The position numbers were made by a program, and so were the translations under genes. From Mytilus californianus (taxonomy: Eukaryota > Mollusca > Bivalvia > Mytilida > Mytilidae), in contig NW_026262679.1 in assembly GCF_021869535.1 (NCBI RefSeq), positions 87,479,143 to 87,543,142 of the forward strand: 64,000 bases of DNA, read 5' to 3'. The notes beneath the pieces are model-generated. The model had not been told where the DNA came from, made no database searches, and saw only the letters and a program-made list of their open reading frames with translations. Positions 22,861 to 34,265 of the stretch are shown piece by piece; the first letter of the stretch is position 1; the number at the start of each line of letters is the position of its first letter.

Positions 22861-23720
22861 CAATGTGGAGGCATGAGATATGTGAGTGTGCTGACAAAGG
22901 TTCTTTCATTGTTACCGGTATATTGAAATTAAATAAATTTAGTATATATCAAGTGATATCCAATTCTCATGTGTCATAAAACCTATAATTACATAATGCT
23001 TACCTTTTGTTATGGAATCATTTGGTAATTGATCAGGATCTTTCAAAATATGAGTTGTAAGGTGTAAGCAAATTTGTATTGCCAGGAAGTCAATCTTGTA
23101 TGATGACACTTAGGTATTTTGACAAAGTCCAAATCTGGCTAATATTATCGGGATGTCAGCAAGGAAAAGTGAGTACCTCATTTGTGTAATCAACTCCTAC
23201 TGTTTTCAACCCGGATAGCTGAAATTTCACAGGAAGATTACACATATGTTGAAGTTGTGCACCAGCTATTATGGCAACTTAAAAATCTCTTTTCAGCAAA
23301 ATTCATGAAAGAGAGTACAAGTTTTGTGTAGATAACTTCTACAGTTTTCAGCCCAGATCACCAAAACTTCACAATAAGATTGCACATATTTTGAAGTTGT
23401 GCACCTGCTATTATGGAATTGTTTAATGAGTTTCTCATATTTCTATGCTTTAGAACTTTCAAAATATTTGAATGTTCAGTACATTAAAGAGCATTCTCCA
23501 TTGTTTAAGATTATTATGCGCAACTCCGCCATTTGAATCTTTGATATATTTTTCTTAGAACTATTTAGCCTGTTTTTTTCCATCAGTCAAATAAAAAAAG
23601 GAGGAATACTTTCACACGACATCACACAAAACTTGTTTTTTTCCTGATTTCTGAGATGTCCTTCAGTCTGAAGATCAGTCTTTTGAAAGGGAGGTAAAAA
23701 TGAGGAGAAAAAAGATTCAA
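22861..23720. other. Intergenic sequence with decayed repeats
   Basis: Two loose copies of a unit with GAAGTTGTGCACC(A/T)GCTATTATGG (about 23250 and 23390) show a decayed modular repeat of about 140-bp step. No gene. Confidence 0.5.
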
Positions 23721-26212
23721 TTTTTGTCGAGCCTGCGACTTTTGTCGCAGAAAACTCGACATAGGGATAGTGATCCGGCGGCGGCGGTGGCGTTAACTAA
23801 CTTCTTAAAAGCTTAATATTTCAGAAGGTAGAAGACCTGGATGCTTCATACTTTGTATATAGATGCCTTATGTTATGAAGTTTCCGTCTGTCATATGTCC
23901 ATGGTCCTTGACATGGTTCAATGACTACTTGATAAAAAAGTTCAGATTTTTTTTTAATGTTTATTTCTCTCTTATTATGAGTAATAGGATAACAATATTT
24001 TGTATGTGCGTGCCTTGCAAGGTCCTTATGCCTGTCAGACAGTTTTCATCTGACCTCGACCTCATTTCATGGATCAGTGAACAAGGTTAAGTTTTCGTGG
24101 TCAAGTCCATATATTAGATACTATAAGCAATAGGTCTACTATATTTGGTGTATGGAATGATTGTAAGGTGTACGTGTCCAACTGGCAGGTGTCATCTGTC
24201 CTTGACCTCATTTTCATGGTTTAGTGGTTTAAGTTAAGTTTTTGTGTTTTGGTCTTTTTTTCTAATACTATGTGCAATAAGTCAACTATATTTGGTGTAT
24301 GGAAATATTTTACGATGTACATGTCAGTCTGGCAGATTTTATTTGACCTTGACCTCATTTTCACGGTTCATTGCTCAGTGTTAAGTTTTTGTCGAGCCTG
24401 TGACTTTTGTCGCAGAAAGCTCGACATAGGGATAGTGATCCGGCGGCGGCGGCGGCGTTAGCTAACTTCTGAAAAGCTTTATATTTTAGAAGGTAGAAGA
24501 TCTGGATGTTTCATACTTTGTATATGGATGCCTCATGTTACGAAGTTTCCGTCAGTCACATGTCCAATGTCCTTGACCTCATTTTCATGGTTCAGTGACT
24601 ACTTGAAAAAAAAGTTAAGATTTTTTGTAATGTTAAATTCTGTCTTATTATAAGTAATAGGATAACTATATTTGGTATGTGCGTACCTTGCAAGGTCCTC
24701 ATGCCCGTCAGACAGTTTTCACTTGACCTCGACCTCATTTCATGGATCAGTGAACAATGTTAAGTTTTGGTGGTCAAGTCCATATTTCAGATACTATAAG
24801 CAATAGGTCTAGTATATTCGGTGTATGGAAGGACTGTAAGGTGTACATGTCCAACTGGCAGGTGTCATCTGACCTTGACCTCATTTTCATGGTTCAGTGG
24901 TTATAGTTAAGTTTTTGTGTTTTGGTTTGTTTTTCTTATACTGTATGCAATAGGTCTACTATATTTGGTGTATGGAATGATTGTAAGGTGTACATGTCCA
25001 ACTGGCAGGTGTCATCTGACCTTGACCTCATTTTCATGGTTCAGTGGTTATAGTTAAGTTTTTGTGTTTTGGTCTGTTTTTCTTATACTGTATGCAATAG
25101 GTCTACTATATTTGGTGTATGGAATGATTGTAAGGTGTACATGTCTAGCTGGCAGGTGTCATCTGACCTTGACCTCATTTTCATGGTTCAGTGGTCAAAG
25201 TTAAGTTTTTGAGTTTTGGTCTTTTTTTCTAATACTATATATGCAATAGTTCAACTATATTTGGTGTATGGAAATATTTTATGATCTATATGTCAGTCAC
25301 GCAGGTTTTATTTGACCTTGACCTTATTTTCAAGGTTCATTGCTCGTGTTAAGTTTTTGTGTTTTGGTCTGTTTTTCTTAAACTATAAGCAATAGGTCAA
25401 CTTTATTTGTTGTATGGAAGATTTGTTAGCTGTACATGCCTGCCTTGCATGGTTTATCTGACCTTGACCTCATTTTCATGGTTCATTGGTCAATGTTTAG
25501 TTTACTTGGTTAATGTTAAGTTTATGTGGCAGTTGTAATAAACTTTATATTTAGGACTATCAACATAATATCAATGATTAGTAAAGAAGGCGAGACATTT
25601 CAGCGTGTGCACTCTTATTGTGTTTTGGTCTGTTTTTCTTAAACTATAACCAATAGGTCAACTATGTTTGGTGTATGGAATGATTGTATGGTGTATATGT
25701 CTGTCTGGCAGGTATCATCTGACCTTGACCTCATTTTCATGGTTCATTGGTCAATGTTAAGTTTTCATGGTTAAGTTTGTTTCTTAGATACTACAAACAA
25801 TAGGTCAACTATATTTAGTGTATGGAATGATTGTAAGGTGTATATGTCTGTCTGGCAGGTATCATCTGACCTTGACCTCATTTTCATTGTTCATAGGTCG
25901 ATGTTAAGTTTGTTTCTTAGATACTATAAACAATAGGTCAACTATATATTAAATGCATAGATTGATTGTAAGGTGTATATGTCTGTCTGGCATGGTTCAT
26001 CTGATCTTGACCTCATTTTCATGGTACATTGGTCAATGTTGTTTTCCAGATTAAGTTTGTTTCTTAGAAACTATAAGCAATAGGTCAACTAAATTTGGTG
26101 TATCGAATGATTGTAAGGTGTACATATATTACTGGTTTAGTTAATCTGACCTTAATCTCATTTTCTTGGATAATGTTAAGTTTATGTGATACTTGTAGTA
26201 AAGCTTTATATT
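23721..26212. mobile_element. Modular repeat family A, copy 2, interrupted by copy 3
   Basis: Starts TTTTTGTCGAGCCTGCGAC with the hairpin GCGACTTTTGTCGC, then a CGGCGGCGG tract and modules of about 147 bp (GACCTTGACCTCATTTTCAT repeated). At 24390 the text breaks off at GTTAAGTTTTT and resumes at about 25617 with GTGTTTTGGTCTG, exactly the wording of an uninterrupted module. The right end lacks the family terminus and is truncated near 26212. Confidence 0.8.
24388..25616. mobile_element. Modular repeat family A, copy 3, nested in copy 2
   Basis: Complete copy of about 1.23 kb from GTCGAGCCTGTGAC to CAGCGTGTGCACTCTT. It contains about six modules at a 146-148-base step (for example GTGTACATGTC at 24841, 24989 and 25135). 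It sits within a T tract of copy 2. Confidence 0.8.
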
Positions 26213-26339
26213 TGTTGTTTTAGGTAATCAGTTCATGTTTACTTGAATTCTTTCAAACATTGTTTATTAAAAATGCAGAAAGTAATATATTAAAAGTACC
26301 ATAAAAATTTAACAGGAAAAAGATTTAATGGTTAACGTC

Positions 26340-26945
26340 CCACTAATAAGAAAGACCTACTCTACCTAAGTTTGAAAAGTTGACAACTAACTGTCTATCC
26401 ATCCTTCCATCTTTCCATCTGTTTGCCTTCAGTCTTTCCGTCCATCCTTCCCATTTTCGTTTCCACACCCTTACTTTAGTTTGCCTCATGCAATTTTTAT
26501 GAAACTCGTACACAGTACTGAGAACCAAAACTCGCAGACAGGGTTAAATATAGGCAGAGAGTCACTTACCATTCTAGGGTTATGTCCATTTTTAACTTGG
26601 AAATTTGCAAATTTTGTCCATTTCTGCACTCTTACTACTCAAGTTTTCCTCATCAAAATTTTATGAAACTCATACACAATTCTAAGAACCAAATCTAGCA
26701 GACAGAGTTTAAATTTGGTAGTGAGTCACTCAGTGTTCTAGAGTTATGCCCATTCATAACTTGGAAAATTGCAAAAAATTTTCGTTTCCGCGCTCTTACT
26801 TAAGTTTGTCTCATCAAAATTTAATGGAACTCATACACAATGCTAAGAACCACAACATGCAGACAGAGTTCGAATTTTGGTTGTGAGTCATTTACCGTTC
26901 TAGAGTTGTGCCCCTTATTAATTTGGAAAATTGCAAAGCTTGAGC
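26340..26945. mobile_element. Family B-related modules in reverse orientation
   Basis: Three diverged modules with TTCTAGAGTTATG(C/T)CC, TTGCCTCAT and ATGAAACTC(G/A)TACACA. These are the reverse complement of the TAACTCTAGAA, GAGGCAAACT and GTATAAGTTTCAT wording of family B. No intact ends. Confidence 0.6.
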
Positions 26946-27305
26946 GGGAGCATTCATATCCTCAGACACATTCTTCTTATATTAGACAAGGCAACAGTCT
27001 GGTATTGGAACGAATCAAGTGTTTGGAACAAAAGTATAAGATGCAAATTCCACCAAGTACTCAAGTGTCTCTGCAATTTTCATTGAAATCCAGTCACTGG
27101 TGTTCCGTGTAAGAGAGGTTACAGATACAAAATTGGGATTGAATAAAGAATGGACAAATGATCACTTCCCGTATATACCATCTGCTTCACTAATCACAGG
27201 ATAAAAAGACATCTGTTTTGTTGATCTTGTAATGCTGATCATTTATTCTGTTTAATTTTCTCTCTATCTTCTTTAATTTTTGCTCAAAACACAAAAGAGA
27301 GTAAA

Positions 27306-27918
27306 ATAAATAGGGAATGTGTCCATGGGACACAGATGATGCCCACGCTTGCATATCATATAAAGTTATAAAGGGACATCACTGTAGAACGGTAAAAGTG
27401 ACGCTACCCAAAATTGAACTTCATCTGAGTTTTGTGGTAATAAGCATTGCGTATAAGTTTCATAACATTTGGTTGAGGAAAACTTAAGTGAGAGAACGGA
27501 AACGAAAAATTCAGCAATTTTTCCATTTGTCAAAGGGCATGACTCTAGAACGGTTAAAGTGACACAACCAAAATTCAATCTTGATCTGTGCTTTGTGGTA
27601 ATAAGCATTGTGTATAAGTGTCATAACATTTGGTTGAGGTAAACTAAAGTAAGAGAACGGAAACAAAAAATTCAGCAATTTTTCCATTTGTAAAGGGGCA
27701 TAACTTTAGAACGATTAAAGAGACACCAACAAAATTCAAACTTGATCTGTGTTTTGTGGTAATAAGCATAGTGTATAAATTTCATAACATTTGGTTGAGG
27801 TAAACTAAAGTTAGAGAACGGAAACCAGCTCTGGGATGTACGGACGGACAGATGGACGGACATAAAGACAGACAAGGGTTAGCTTAATGCCCCCTCCACT
27901 ATGGCGGGGGCATAAAAA
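27306..27918. mobile_element. Modular repeat family B, copy 1
   Basis: Starts with the palindrome GTGTCCATGGGACAC and CAGATGATGCCC. It has about three modules of 150-160 bp (GGGCATAACTCTAGAACGG, GTGGTAATAAGCATTGTGTA), then a GGACGGACAGATGGACGGAC tract, and ends in the hairpin ATGCCCCCTCC...GGCGGGGGCAT plus AAAAAT. It is inserted in family E sequence. Confidence 0.8.
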
Positions 27919-28085
27919 TCCTCATTTAAGGGCAATCACTTCTATACAGAGTGACAGTCTACTAACTATACCAGCGAAATTTGAGTTGTTAGGGAATCGT
28001 GCCTTGCTGATCATTTTTGTGATTTAAAGTGTCTATTTATATATTATAATTTTTATAATATAAGGCAAAACGCAAAAAAAAAGGT

Positions 28086-29237
28086 TAATAAACTGTTAAC
28101 ACAGAGATATGTCTCGCCTATTTGTTATTTTGATAATGCATATGTTGAAATTAAAATAGCAATACTTTAACATGTAAGTTATGCAAATATTTAAAGTCAA
28201 TGAACCATGACTGAAGGTACAGGGCTAAACAATATCCATGGAAATCAGATGTGCCAATGCTAATACAACTGCATACCAAATACCATTGACTTTTCATGTG
28301 TCGTTCTCTTCAAACAAACCTAAACACAAACATTAACTTGTAAACTATGCAAAAGTTTCAAAGTCAATAAACCATAATGAAGAGGTGGGGTTATATAATC
28401 TCAGTGGAAATGAAACTTGCAATTACCAATACTTTTGCATACCAAATATCAATGACTTAAGCTTAATGGTTCATCTTAAAACTGACCTAATCATAAACTA
28501 ATACATGAAAACTAAGCAAAAATTTAAAAGTCAATAGACCATGACAGAGGGGACCTGGCCAAATAATCTCCATGGAAATGAGATAATCCAATGCTTATAC
28601 AACTGTATACAAAATATCATTGACCTACTACTAGTGGTTCACCAGAAACTGACCTAATCACAAACTAATACATGAAAACTATGCAAAAATGTCAAAGTCA
28701 ATAGACCATGACAGAGGGGGTGTGGCCAAATAATCTCCATGGAAATGAGATATGCCAATGCTTATACAACTGCATACCAAATATCATTGACCTACCACTA
28801 GTGGTTCCGCAGAAACTGACCTAGTCACAAACTAATACATGTAAACTAAGCAAAGTTTCAAAGTCAATAAACCATGACTGAGGGGGCAGGGCCAAATAAT
28901 CTCCATGGTAATGAGATGTGCCAATGCTTATACAACTGCATACCAAATATCATTGACCTACCACTAGTGGTTCACCATAAACTGACCTAGTCACAAACTA
29001 ATACATGTAAACTAAGCAAAGTTTCAAAGTCAATAAACCATGACTGAGGGGGCAGGGCCAAATAATCTCCATGGTAATGAGATGTGCCAATGCTTATACA
29101 ACTGCATACCAAATATCATTGACCTACCACTAGTGGTTCACCATGAACTAGACCTAATCACAAACTAATACATTGTTGACGCCGCCGACGCCGGAAACAG
29201 CATACCTATGTCTCGCTTTTTGACTCCGTCAAGGCGA
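28086..29237. mobile_element. Modular repeat family C, copy 1
   Basis: Starts GTTAACACAGAGATATGTCTCGCC and holds six modules at about 165-bp spacing (AAAGTCAATAAACCATGACT at about 28191, 28360, 28528, 28695, 28861, 29025). The end has CGCCGACGCCGG and the hairpin GTCTCGCTTTTTGAC/GTCAAGGCGAGAC plus AAAAAT. Confidence 0.8.
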
Positions 29238-29950
29238 GACAAAAATCATCATTAAAGGGCAATAACTCCAATACGGACTCGTTGGATGATTTCCTCCATA
29301 TTGTCTTTATTGTAGATCTTTGTCTTGCTGATCATATTTGCTTATTTAATTTTCAATCCATCTATTTTAATTTTTAAGATATAAGGCAAAAACAAAAAAA
29401 AATGATAAAAATCGTCATCAAAGGGCTATAACTCTCATAAAGAGTCGACTGAAGATGTCAGCCATGTAGACTTATTTGTAGAACTTGTCCTGCTGATCAT
29501 TTTTGCATTTAAGATTTCTCTCTATCTATTATAGTTTTCAAGATAAAAGGCTAAAATGAAAAAAAATGGTAAAATTTGTCATTTAAGGGTGATAACTCCT
29601 ATAAGAAGTTGACTGACAGTTTTGATGTATATGACAATTGGTAGAGCTCAACATTCTGAACATTTTTGCCCTTGTTAGATTTTCTCTATTTATAATGGTT
29701 TTCAAAATAATAGACAAAATTTGCGTTTGACCCTATGTTCTATTTTTAGCCATGTCCACCATCTTGGTTGGCAGGTTAGGTCATCGGACACATTTTTTAA
29801 ACAAGATACCCCAACAATGATTGTGGTCAAGTTTGGTTAAGTTCGGACCAGTAGTTTCAGAGAAGAAGATTTTTGTAAAAGTTAACAGACGATGGAAAAC
29901 GGTGTCAACGCCAAATGATGAGAAAAGCTCACTTGGCCCTAAAAATCAAT

Positions 29951-32900
29951 CAATCATATTATATGCTCTTATCTCTTCTTTTGAAAACAGGTTGGAATAT
30001 AACCCCTAAAATCCACTTAGACCATTGTTTTTAGCAACGAAATATTGTGTTAAGGATATATCAATCAAAACTAAAGTAACTGTGAAATACCAGTGTTTCA
30101 ACAGATAGAAAACAGTGGCAACACATCCTAAATCTGTTAAAAAAGAGAAACTCATGAATCATACTAAAATGTTTATTTGTATATTACACTCCAGCAACTC
30201 TCATCTAATGTAACAAGATGACATAATAACAATGAAATTATGAGAAATGTAGATCAACTTCTACATTAAAGCTGATAATGATATTCATCTTCATTTATAA
30301 CTTAAATAATATAAATAAATCAGAATGTGTACAGGACATTTTGGAATTCTTTTTAAAAATCTTACTATTGTTCAAAAGGGACAGCTATCAGAAGAAAAAT
30401 CATTGATCATTTTACGGTGACTTTTTTTTAATGCTATTGCAGCCACCAATTAGTGTTGCTATTAAGATGATACAGTAACCAATTAATTGGAATTATCATT
30501 TAAGTAAATCATTTGAATTTTCAGAACAAATGTAATTGAAATTAGATATTTGAAGAAAAAAAATTTAAGATGTAAAAATTTTGCAGTTATCTGATAAAAT
30601 AGAAAAGACAAATCTGTTTGATAAAATATGGATTTCCTAAATAAATCTGTTATCCATATCATTTATTGTAAATGTCGATATTTTCATGATTTCAATGCCT
30701 AAAATTTTGTCTTTGGGTTAAATTTGCACTGCATATCAACATAATTGCATTTTATAACCCATTTTGTGGGTATTTTTACACTCATTTTACGTGATCATGA
30801 AATAAACAAAATTAAACTTAGAGGGAAAATATCCAAGTATACTGTACTGTGTCAACTACTGTAAATTCAGAAATTAATGTGTGCATTAATCATTGCAAAT
30901 CCAGTACTTCAGCAAAAAAAAAAATTCAAATAAATGCAATTGCAAATATATTATGATGCAAAATTTCTACTGAAACTATGAATGCAAGTTTTTATTATTG
31001 CAAACTTTATACTGCTGCATTTTTCCCATCAATGAAATTATAGCAATAGTATTTAATTATGTTCTGATGATCAAATAAGAAATTCAAAGCTGCAGACATT
31101 TTGTAAAAATAAATTTATATCTCAGATTTGATAGACATAGTTAGAAAACAAATCAAAACTTGATGAATGAATAAATGAAAATATATAATACTTTTTGTGT
31201 GAACCAGTCACCCTGTTAGCTAACATAATCAATGACATGAAAAGAATTATCAAATTCATACAATAAAATGCCATTTAAACTCTTTCACCATGATATAAAA
31301 TGATTTCTATTGTTTCACCATTCAGTAAAATCCCTTAGTATACATTATTTTAGTGGACAGAGTTTGAATTCAAAGTGTACAAAAAAATGTATACAAATGG
31401 TTAACAACAACATATTACCACAGAAAACAGAGGTCATCTTTATGTAGGGAATTGTTAATAGAGTTTTAAATGATACTATTAAAAACAAAGTTATTAATTT
31501 GATATTTCAAGAAATTAATGGTTAATACCTAGAACATTATATAGGACGCTTTTATATACAATTTTGATCTAAATGAAACATGATGAAAAGGGGGGTTGGG
31601 GAATCAATCAATATTATCATATATACCGACATCTTGCATTGTTAGATAATAAGTTTCAAAGAGTTATAAAAACAATTGCACTAAACCATTATATACATAT
31701 AAATATAATATCTCTTCAAATATATTTAACAACCATTATGACATTAGAAAACTGGTCTATAGTTTGAATGGTAAGATTAATGAAAGCTAATATCATTAAA
31801 ATGCATTAATATATGAGCTGTGTTGGATAGAAATTGACCTTATGCAAGTGCACATTACACATGTACATGTATAAGAAAATTAAAATACGAAATCAAAAAT
31901 GGATTTTGGTCTTTTTTGTAGGGTTCTTAAAATAACTCAACTTTCAAACAGTCACAAACTTTCCGTAGAGATTTTTCAACTCGAAATACGTTAACAGATG
32001 TATTGATATAAATTTGCATAAGGTCGATTTCTATCTGATGCAGCTCCTATGTATTAGTACTGAAGAAATGGACCTTGTTATTCAATTATTAAAGCTTATT
32101 GAAAACTACAACAAACACGTCAGTACAAAATACAATTCTCAAATTGGACTTTTTTCTAACAGGTTTTTAGTTTTATTTTTTCCATTTTAAATCTTTCAAG
32201 TTCTGATTTTGTTTTTTCAGATACAATTGTTGACTACTGTCCATTTGAATTTAAGAACAGAATGATCTCTTTTGCATTATTTAATTAAGATATTATTGTG
32301 GGCAATTGTTGATCCTCAAAAAGAAAAAAAAAACAGAGATAAAAGTAATGGGATTACTGAGAATGCTCCATCATATATTAAAAGAATTGAAAATGTGGTT
32401 TCTACTTAATGAAATGCTTTATTGCATCACTTTCCTTACATTACTAAAAAAATGCAAAAAAAAATCTGAATTCACAGTATTCTAATAAAACATGTAAAAT
32501 TGGAACCATGATAATGTATTATGAATGTTACCATAGACCAGTATATATTAAAGAAATTTAATTTCTTTTCAATTCAACAATATTTACCTTTAAAATGCAT
32601 TACTTTCATTTATATGTATGTACAATACAGCACTTGTCAAAGATAAAACAATAAATGAGCACCATTCAAAGGGGGATAACTCAAAATAAATACATTACAA
32701 GAAATAAAAAGAATGTATAAAAAGTCCTGAGATTGAAAGGGGAAAATTAGTGAAAACAAAATAATGATGACTAAAAGAAGACTGGAGAAAACAAATACAG
32801 AAAGCATTGAGGGTTATTAGCAAAATGATTTTTTTTTCATAAAATTTGATCAAATTGAATTAGTGTGATAATTTTCTGATTTTCTTACAACTTTATTTCA

Positions 32901-33300
32901 AATATCATAACAAAGTAATGCATATTCAAGAAGAAATGACAATATCAAAATTTTATCTATGCAATATTTTAATGTAATATTGCCAGCAATATTACAATAT
33001 TCTACTACATTAATCTAGTTTGGCTTTCCAATAAGTAGCACCTCCAAAAATGTTCTTTTTTCTACTTCACAGTGTACACTTCATTGATTTTTACCTCTTA
33101 ATCATTGACTCAATTATTTTTGGCTAACATTTTTCTGACATTTTTAACTCATATAAGCTTTGGAAAAAATATGCCAAAATAAATGATTTATGGACCTTAG
33201 TAAATATCTTAGTTTATTATATACTTAGTAGTAAATACAGATAAATTTTATGTGTAATACAATCATTGGCAAGCATGCTGTATCAGCCACCCGTGATGAT
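29951..33300. other. Non-coding sequence 3' of the neuralized gene
   Basis: AT-rich; contains the diverged MITE at 30857. A pair of related segments mention ATTGACCTTATGCA (31830) and ATAAGGTCGATTTCTATCT (32020) in inverse orientation, suggesting a 210-bp inverted element. No gene seen. Confidence 0.45.
30857..31050. mobile_element. Diverged copy of the 12.77-kb MITE
   Basis: Starts CTGTAAATTCAGAAATTAAT and keeps internal blocks such as GCAAGTTTTTATTATTGCAA. The right inverted end is poorly kept. Confidence 0.55.
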
Positions 33301-33348
33301 ATCGATATCAGCACGGTTGCAAAGGCTTTATCACACCTTTAATCTGTT

Positions 33349-33474
33349 TGACGTCACGTCATCGATTGCAGTCACTGTTGCAAAGGCTTTATCAAACCCC
33401 TAATCTGTATGACGTCATGTCAAACCTATAATCTGTATGACGTCATTTCAAACCTCCTTATCTGTATGACGTCA
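33349..33474. repeat. Short tandem repeat with four TGACGTCA palindromes
   Basis: TGACGTCA, the CREB/ATF consensus site, occurs at 33349, 33410, 33438 and 33467 in a repeat reading AATCTGTATGACGTCATGTC. It lies just 3' of the neuralized stop. Regulatory use is not shown; it may be only repeat content. Confidence 0.75.
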
Positions 33475-33521
33475 TGTCACATAAAAACATCTACGTGAGG
33501 TTTATGTATATAATAAAGTGT

Positions 33522-33653
33522 ATATGATATGGCTTTTTCAATATCACACACCGTATCAACCCTCAACCAATATAATCCTTCGAGCAAAGCTCTCATGATT
33601 ATATTGGTGTTTCGGGTTGATACAGATGTGATATTGAAAAAGCCATATGATAT
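33522..33653. repeat. Long inverted repeat, 55-bp arms
   Basis: Arms 33522-33576 and 33598-33653 pair with few mismatches (ATATGGCTTTTTCAATATCA against TGATATTGAAAAAGCCATAT) around a 21-base loop. Likely a foldback or MITE-type element in the neuralized 3' flank. Confidence 0.9.
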
Positions 33654-33786
33654 TCTCTATTTACAAATAATTCTTAAATTAAGTTATAATCACAGATAGA
33701 AGGAAAGGAAGTCAACACTACCTACTGAACCAAATTTAATGGTTCTGTCCTTTTAAAGAATAAAAAATAATACTTTTAACAATGTT

Positions 33787-34265
33787 TCATGTTTTATATA
33801 TTCTTATGACATCAAAAATGGTCTGTCGACAGATAGGACATAAAGCTCCTTTTTCCTTTACATGTATGGCACATTCGAAACACATACACACATGTCCACA
33901 TTTATATAACACAGAATTAACTTCCCTTTCATAACAAACTGTACATTCACTTGTCTCATTTTCTGGGATTGATTTTTCTGTGGGCGATGTCGGTGTCGAA
34001 ATGGAATGGGATTTAGGAGGAACAGGGGGAGACGATTTGGACGAAACATAAACCCCAGATGGCACACTAATACTCCGTACCATGGATGCTGCATGTTGTT
34101 CCTGCAGTTGCTGTTGTAGTAAGCCAACTTGAGAATTAGCGATGTTTTGTGTGGTAGGTTGAACTTGTCTCTCTGTACGTGGCAGAGCTACACTAAGTGG
34201 TCCCTGGGTTAGGTACGAGGTTGAACGTGGTCGAGGCGGCACTGGTGGCTGATGAGGTGCTACAC
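33787..34265 (-). CDS. neur (NEURL1-like): neuralized exon 5, proline-rich linker and RING finger
   Basis: Acceptor TTTTTCAG/GTGTAG; 158 codons and TGA. The linker holds VPPRPRSTS and SPPVPPKSHS (possible SH3 ligands), a short Gln-rich stretch and a Ser/Thr-Pro cluster. The last 52 residues form the RING: CTVC, KCGH, C-x2-C, then CPIC, ending DVIRIYKT, very like the VIRTY end of insect neuralized. Confidence 0.93.

Larger units (their letters stand above)
27180..29950. mobile_element. Modular repeat family E, interrupted by B and C
   Basis: Family E wording (CTTGCTGATCATTTTT, AAGGGCAATAACTCC, ATAAGGCAAAA) occurs at about 27180-27305, 27919-28085 and 29238-29950. It is split by the family B copy and the family C copy. 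The end reads TTGGTTGGCAGG...GAGAAAAGCTCACTTGGCC, the same as the 35.3-kb copy but without its final hairpin. Confidence 0.7.
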
